In this document: positions 33,201 through 34,679 of the stretch, piece after piece | How positions within the stretch are numbered: the first letter of the stretch is position 1 | How the letters are laid out: each line of letters opens with the position of its first letter | Source: a virus | Direction: 5' to 3' (one strand) | DNA length: 34,679 nt | IMG/VR virus record: IMGVR_UViG_3300007541_000082 | Location: 1 to 34,679 of that record | Position numbers and translations under genes: made by a program | Notes under the pieces: model-generated | Database searches by the model: none | Told to the model about the DNA's origin: nothing | Seen by the model: only the letters and a program-made list of their open reading frames with translations

Positions 33201-33492
33201 ATCTGCTAATCAAAACTCAAGATTAGCTATAATGAATGCTAACGATGCTGATGCTGCAGCATACTCGGATAACCTCAACAACGCATTAACCGCATTCTCT
33301 CAAAATCTTCAAGGTGTCGGTCAAGAAATGCGTAATCGCGAAATTATGCGACTCATCAATCCGTTTGACGAAAACGGTAAAATCATTCCGGGTAAAGAAG
33401 GTTTATTGTCATATATGCCGACAATAATGCAACTTCAAGGTTTTTATGGCATGAACACAAAACAAGACAAAGACAAACAAGATGCCGGTTAA
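30280..33492 (+). CDS. Large virion protein with embedded GH19 peptidoglycan hydrolase, 1070 aa
   Basis: The start is ATG 30280; ATG 30289 (MTKKDFEDLRF) is an alternative. The N-terminus is followed by a charged helix and a Gly/Ala-rich hydrophobic stretch (about 66-122, 'GIGLVANVAGAAFGVPGLG'). Three ~40-residue tandem repeats come next (about 130-237, 'GKVFSPEDAA-LG-PNP'). A beta domain around 245-345 carries 'FKGLSHQSPEGGIDMTSPGG' and 'LVEDGETLYNDFVFTNSRVI'. Residues about 534-750 match GH19 lysozyme/chitinase: candidate catalytic Glu565 in 'SKESNGNF', then 'YRGRTLIQLTGKGNY' from Tyr634. An Ala-Glu-Gln linker ('EAEAEAQAQAQAQAEA', about 806-822) leads to a helical C-terminus. A virion-carried wall-digesting or ejected protein is inferred: the hydrophobic segment would suit envelope penetration, and GH19 would open peptidoglycan on entry. 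It could also serve in lysis, but size and context argue for the virion. Confidence 0.8.
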   Translation: MAVMTKKDFEDLRFDEDGSIMYPKTTINYLLTGGLIDEDNAVDKNNSQRASEERARMKAERLEAWSTGIGLVANVAGAAFGVPGLGTAASGLFKTFTGKAGEGLTQLGQVGGDALTGIGNLFKKDNDSKVDSYDGKVFSPEDAATLGMPNPDISLDLGLQNPARKPQASIDPYGGKVFSPEDAAKLGIPNPNLNVDLGLQSPTPKSKVEIDPYEFNFKDDPTLGIPDPDLNLGNLVLKYGGSMSSSNSSTGLTEFKGLSHQSPEGGIDMTSPGGQPTLVEDGETLYNDFVFTNSRVIPKDVAYKAKLPKSIEGKTFAKASKILEEDYKLNPNSIQSKQSFQRMMERLINLHMEVVPESRPENMGPAAVNNSVQGAATYKYGGYYKSLKKGGPTNPTPKAKANRQVELTPEQKKRQRELDEKAIENQNINPYGNNQRTYFDELNPQQKSQQFDYPSSVNDQASYNDQSGYDNAFDDLYSFSDGQQVDPVNPETPSQNDQTLPSDDPYFTPEGLASTEEEYNNIMGGTDNEYGEITEAQKKLIKVLVNDHGYSPRMALLTASVSSKESNGNFTVKEEGYGNTSNERIREVFTDRVADLSEEELTLLKKNDEAFFDHVYMNEGSKLGNTDKGDGYKYRGRTLIQLTGKGNYRDLSRELFGDDRLVENPDLLTTDLNVSTKVIARFLNKGKTAEAISGISRTNEELSKEDFEKYLDAVYAKVAGLSTTKNLNKRKLYPAGIKKMRQWASTFYDDNDFWNTEFDMSYKPSTYTESYNPTKPSKGIDPEDVARAEEVIANPEKAGKSPKQEKAEAEAEAQAQAQAEAKPELDINTPDQEVWEENDLNQILSYEEFYNDYTPPKNSRLDDILRLSPVITSAAQLASAFAKPARKNPSMLDIRNPDRAEKFNEEPVIARTNEAFANAEQAIMQSTSNPGQLLAALSALSGQAAGQKSAIAMEKQKFETAQKDQKAQGDLNVASANQNSRLAIMNANDADAAAYSDNLNNALTAFSQNLQGVGQEMRNREIMRLINPFDENGKIIPGKEGLLSYMPTIMQLQGFYGMNTKQDKDKQDAG
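30665..30990 (+). repeat. Three tandem ~120/111-bp coding repeats
   Basis: Units containing GGAAA(A/G)GTATT(C/T)AGTCCTGAGG recur at 30682 and 30802. The TTAGG(T/C)AT(G/A)CCC/CCT...CCA(G/A)AT landmark recurs at 30715, 30835 and 30946. Units are in frame, 40, 40 and about 37 residues, with the third degenerate. They encode Asp/Pro/Gly/Leu-rich segments in the 1070-aa protein. Confidence 0.8.
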
Positions 33493-34679
33493 TCGTTTTA
33501 GTCGCCAACGCAATTATGCAACGTTTACTCCTGAGTCTCTGGAGCAAATGTCTATTGTACCCGGAGTATACAATAAGCAATATCAAGATAGAGAGACTGC
33601 TAAAAATCTGATGGCTAATTTGGGTTTTAACGCATCACCATTTCATACAGATTACGCTAAAGAACTCAGTCAAAAATGGACTGATCGAATTGCTGAAGAC
33701 ACAAAGCAATTTAACAAATACGGTTTTAGTGATCCAAACGTAAGAGCGCGTATGGATCAATTGGTTTCTGAATATGGTGACTTGCTTAAAACTGAAGTAG
33801 CTGGTGTTAATCAATGGAATGCTTTGTATCAAAAGAACATTGCAGAATATGACGAACGTGCTAAAAATGCCGAAAGTGGTGAAGAACAAACTTGGATTTT
33901 AGCACAGAAAAACATTTATGCTCAACGAGCATCTACAAGTGCTTTAAAAAACGAAGATGGCACTTTTGCAGTACCGCCCTCGGATAATTTCGTGGGCTGG
34001 AGGGATACCCTGCAAGAACTTATGGATTTGATGGAAGAATCTGATATTCTAAAAAACTACAGAATGTCAGATGGTAAAATAATTGATGGTATTACTTATA
34101 ATACTCAAGGTCCGATTATAGGTGAAAAAACAGAAAATCGTGCAATAAATGCTGGTGTAAGTATAGCTAACGCTTATATTGGTAAACCAGATGTACAACG
34201 CTTTTTAATTAAGTTGCACGAAGTTTATGGTGCTGAGAGTGGTATTAAAGTAGACAAAGTTAATGGTAAAGTTGTTGCTAATTTTATCACTGAAGATAAA
34301 AACGGTATTCCTACATTTAATACCGACACCGTAATTGGTAGAGATATAGCTGCCGCGATTGAAGCAAAATTTGGTGTTAGTGTTATACCAATTATTCAAA
34401 CTGCAAAAGGTGGCAGGTCTTCTTATGCTACCATAGGTGGTTCTATAGATTTGGGAGATGTACCTAAAATAAATGTTACAAGTTCTCAATCAAATGAAAC
34501 CATTACAGATAATGCGTATTCTCGAATTGTTGGTCAAATTAATAAATCTACACAAGATTTAAACAATGCCAACACAATGTTGGAAAGTAATATTTCTTCA
34601 TTTATTGAAAGTATTAATAATAGTTTTAATGCAGGTATTGTGGTTGATTCTGCTAATAAAGATAATGTAGAAACAAATA
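33482..34679 (+). CDS. Large internal virion/cargo protein, 5' part only (399 codons, runs off window)
   Basis: The frame opens at ATG 33482 (MPVNRFSRQRNYATFTPES), overlapping the end of the GH19 protein gene by 11 nt, and stays open to the window end. The N-terminal 150 residues are helical and charged ('YAKELSQKWTDRIAEDTKQF', 'RARMDQLVSEYGDLLKTEVA', 'ALYQKNIAEYDERAKNAES'). The region after about 195 is mixed ('GVSIANAYIGKPDVQRFLIK', 'VIGRDIAAAIEAKFGVSVIP'), then an Asn/Ser-rich helical part follows. crAss-like phages place very large internal or cargo proteins after the tail stabilisation gene, and this fits by position and texture. No enzyme motif appears in the visible part. It could equally be an ejection protein, and the downstream sequence is needed for any firmer call. 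Confidence 0.75.
   Translation, partial: MPVNRFSRQRNYATFTPESLEQMSIVPGVYNKQYQDRETAKNLMANLGFNASPFHTDYAKELSQKWTDRIAEDTKQFNKYGFSDPNVRARMDQLVSEYGDLLKTEVAGVNQWNALYQKNIAEYDERAKNAESGEEQTWILAQKNIYAQRASTSALKNEDGTFAVPPSDNFVGWRDTLQELMDLMEESDILKNYRMSDGKIIDGITYNTQGPIIGEKTENRAINAGVSIANAYIGKPDVQRFLIKLHEVYGAESGIKVDKVNGKVVANFITEDKNGIPTFNTDTVIGRDIAAAIEAKFGVSVIPIIQTAKGGRSSYATIGGSIDLGDVPKINVTSSQSNETITDNAYSRIVGQINKSTQDLNNANTMLESNISSFIESINNSFNAGIVVDSANKDNVETN

Overview
The window is part of an AT-rich tailed-phage genome, most likely a crAss-like podovirus (Crassvirales) infecting a Bacteroidetes host. Three lines of evidence support this. The order is large terminase, portal, acidic scaffold-like protein, ~490-residue capsid protein, connectors, fibres and tailspikes, connector/ring proteins, a 1301-residue P22-gp10-like tail stabilisation protein, then very large virion proteins. 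The intergenic gaps carry the Bacteroidetes -7 promoter box TAnnTTTG, mostly as TATCTTTG. Shine-Dalgarno sites are nearly absent and leaders are A/C-rich. Family assignments are from reading the proteins; no search was run. Capsid and connector roles rest largely on position and size.

Layout. 1-1709, minus strand: a two-gene receptor-binding unit, a 100-residue protein coupled by TAATG to a lectin-domain fibre gene that leaves the window at base 1. 1710-1798: an 89-bp divergent promoter region. 1799-4296: five small genes (PD-(D/E)XK nuclease, winged-helix-like protein, HU/IHF-like mini-protein, GroES-like protein, small-terminase candidate). 4293-9020: terL, portal (71-nt overlap) and a 47-residue protein, closed by a terminator. 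9100-14825: scaffold, major capsid protein, two connector-region proteins and an abundant-looking structural protein, closed by a second terminator. 14912-22027: two small adaptor proteins and two tandem beta-helix tailspikes. 22071-30199: an unidentified protein, a His-x-His fibre, ring/adaptor proteins and the tail stabilisation protein. 30280 to the end: a 1070-residue virion protein with an embedded GH19 peptidoglycan hydrolase, then the 5' part of another large virion or cargo protein that leaves the window at 34679.

Together these genes package DNA (terminase, portal), build the head (scaffold, capsid, auxiliary protein), attach a short tail (connectors, ring proteins, stabilisation protein), recognise and perhaps degrade host surface glycans (lectin fibre, tailspikes, HxH fibre), and penetrate the envelope (GH19 protein and cargo). 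Transcription appears divided into units by two terminator-promoter composites and several TATCTTTG boxes. In one group the box lies 20-24 nt upstream of the start codon; in another it lies 4-7 nt upstream, implying leaderless or nearly leaderless mRNA.

Coding density is very high. The longest gaps are 89, 86, 80 and 79 bp, so no stretch over 300 bases lacks a gene. I saw no tRNA, rRNA, CRISPR array, insertion sequence or integrase. All 26 genes with a visible stop end in TAA (20) or TGA (6); none uses TAG, and no gene has an in-frame TAG.
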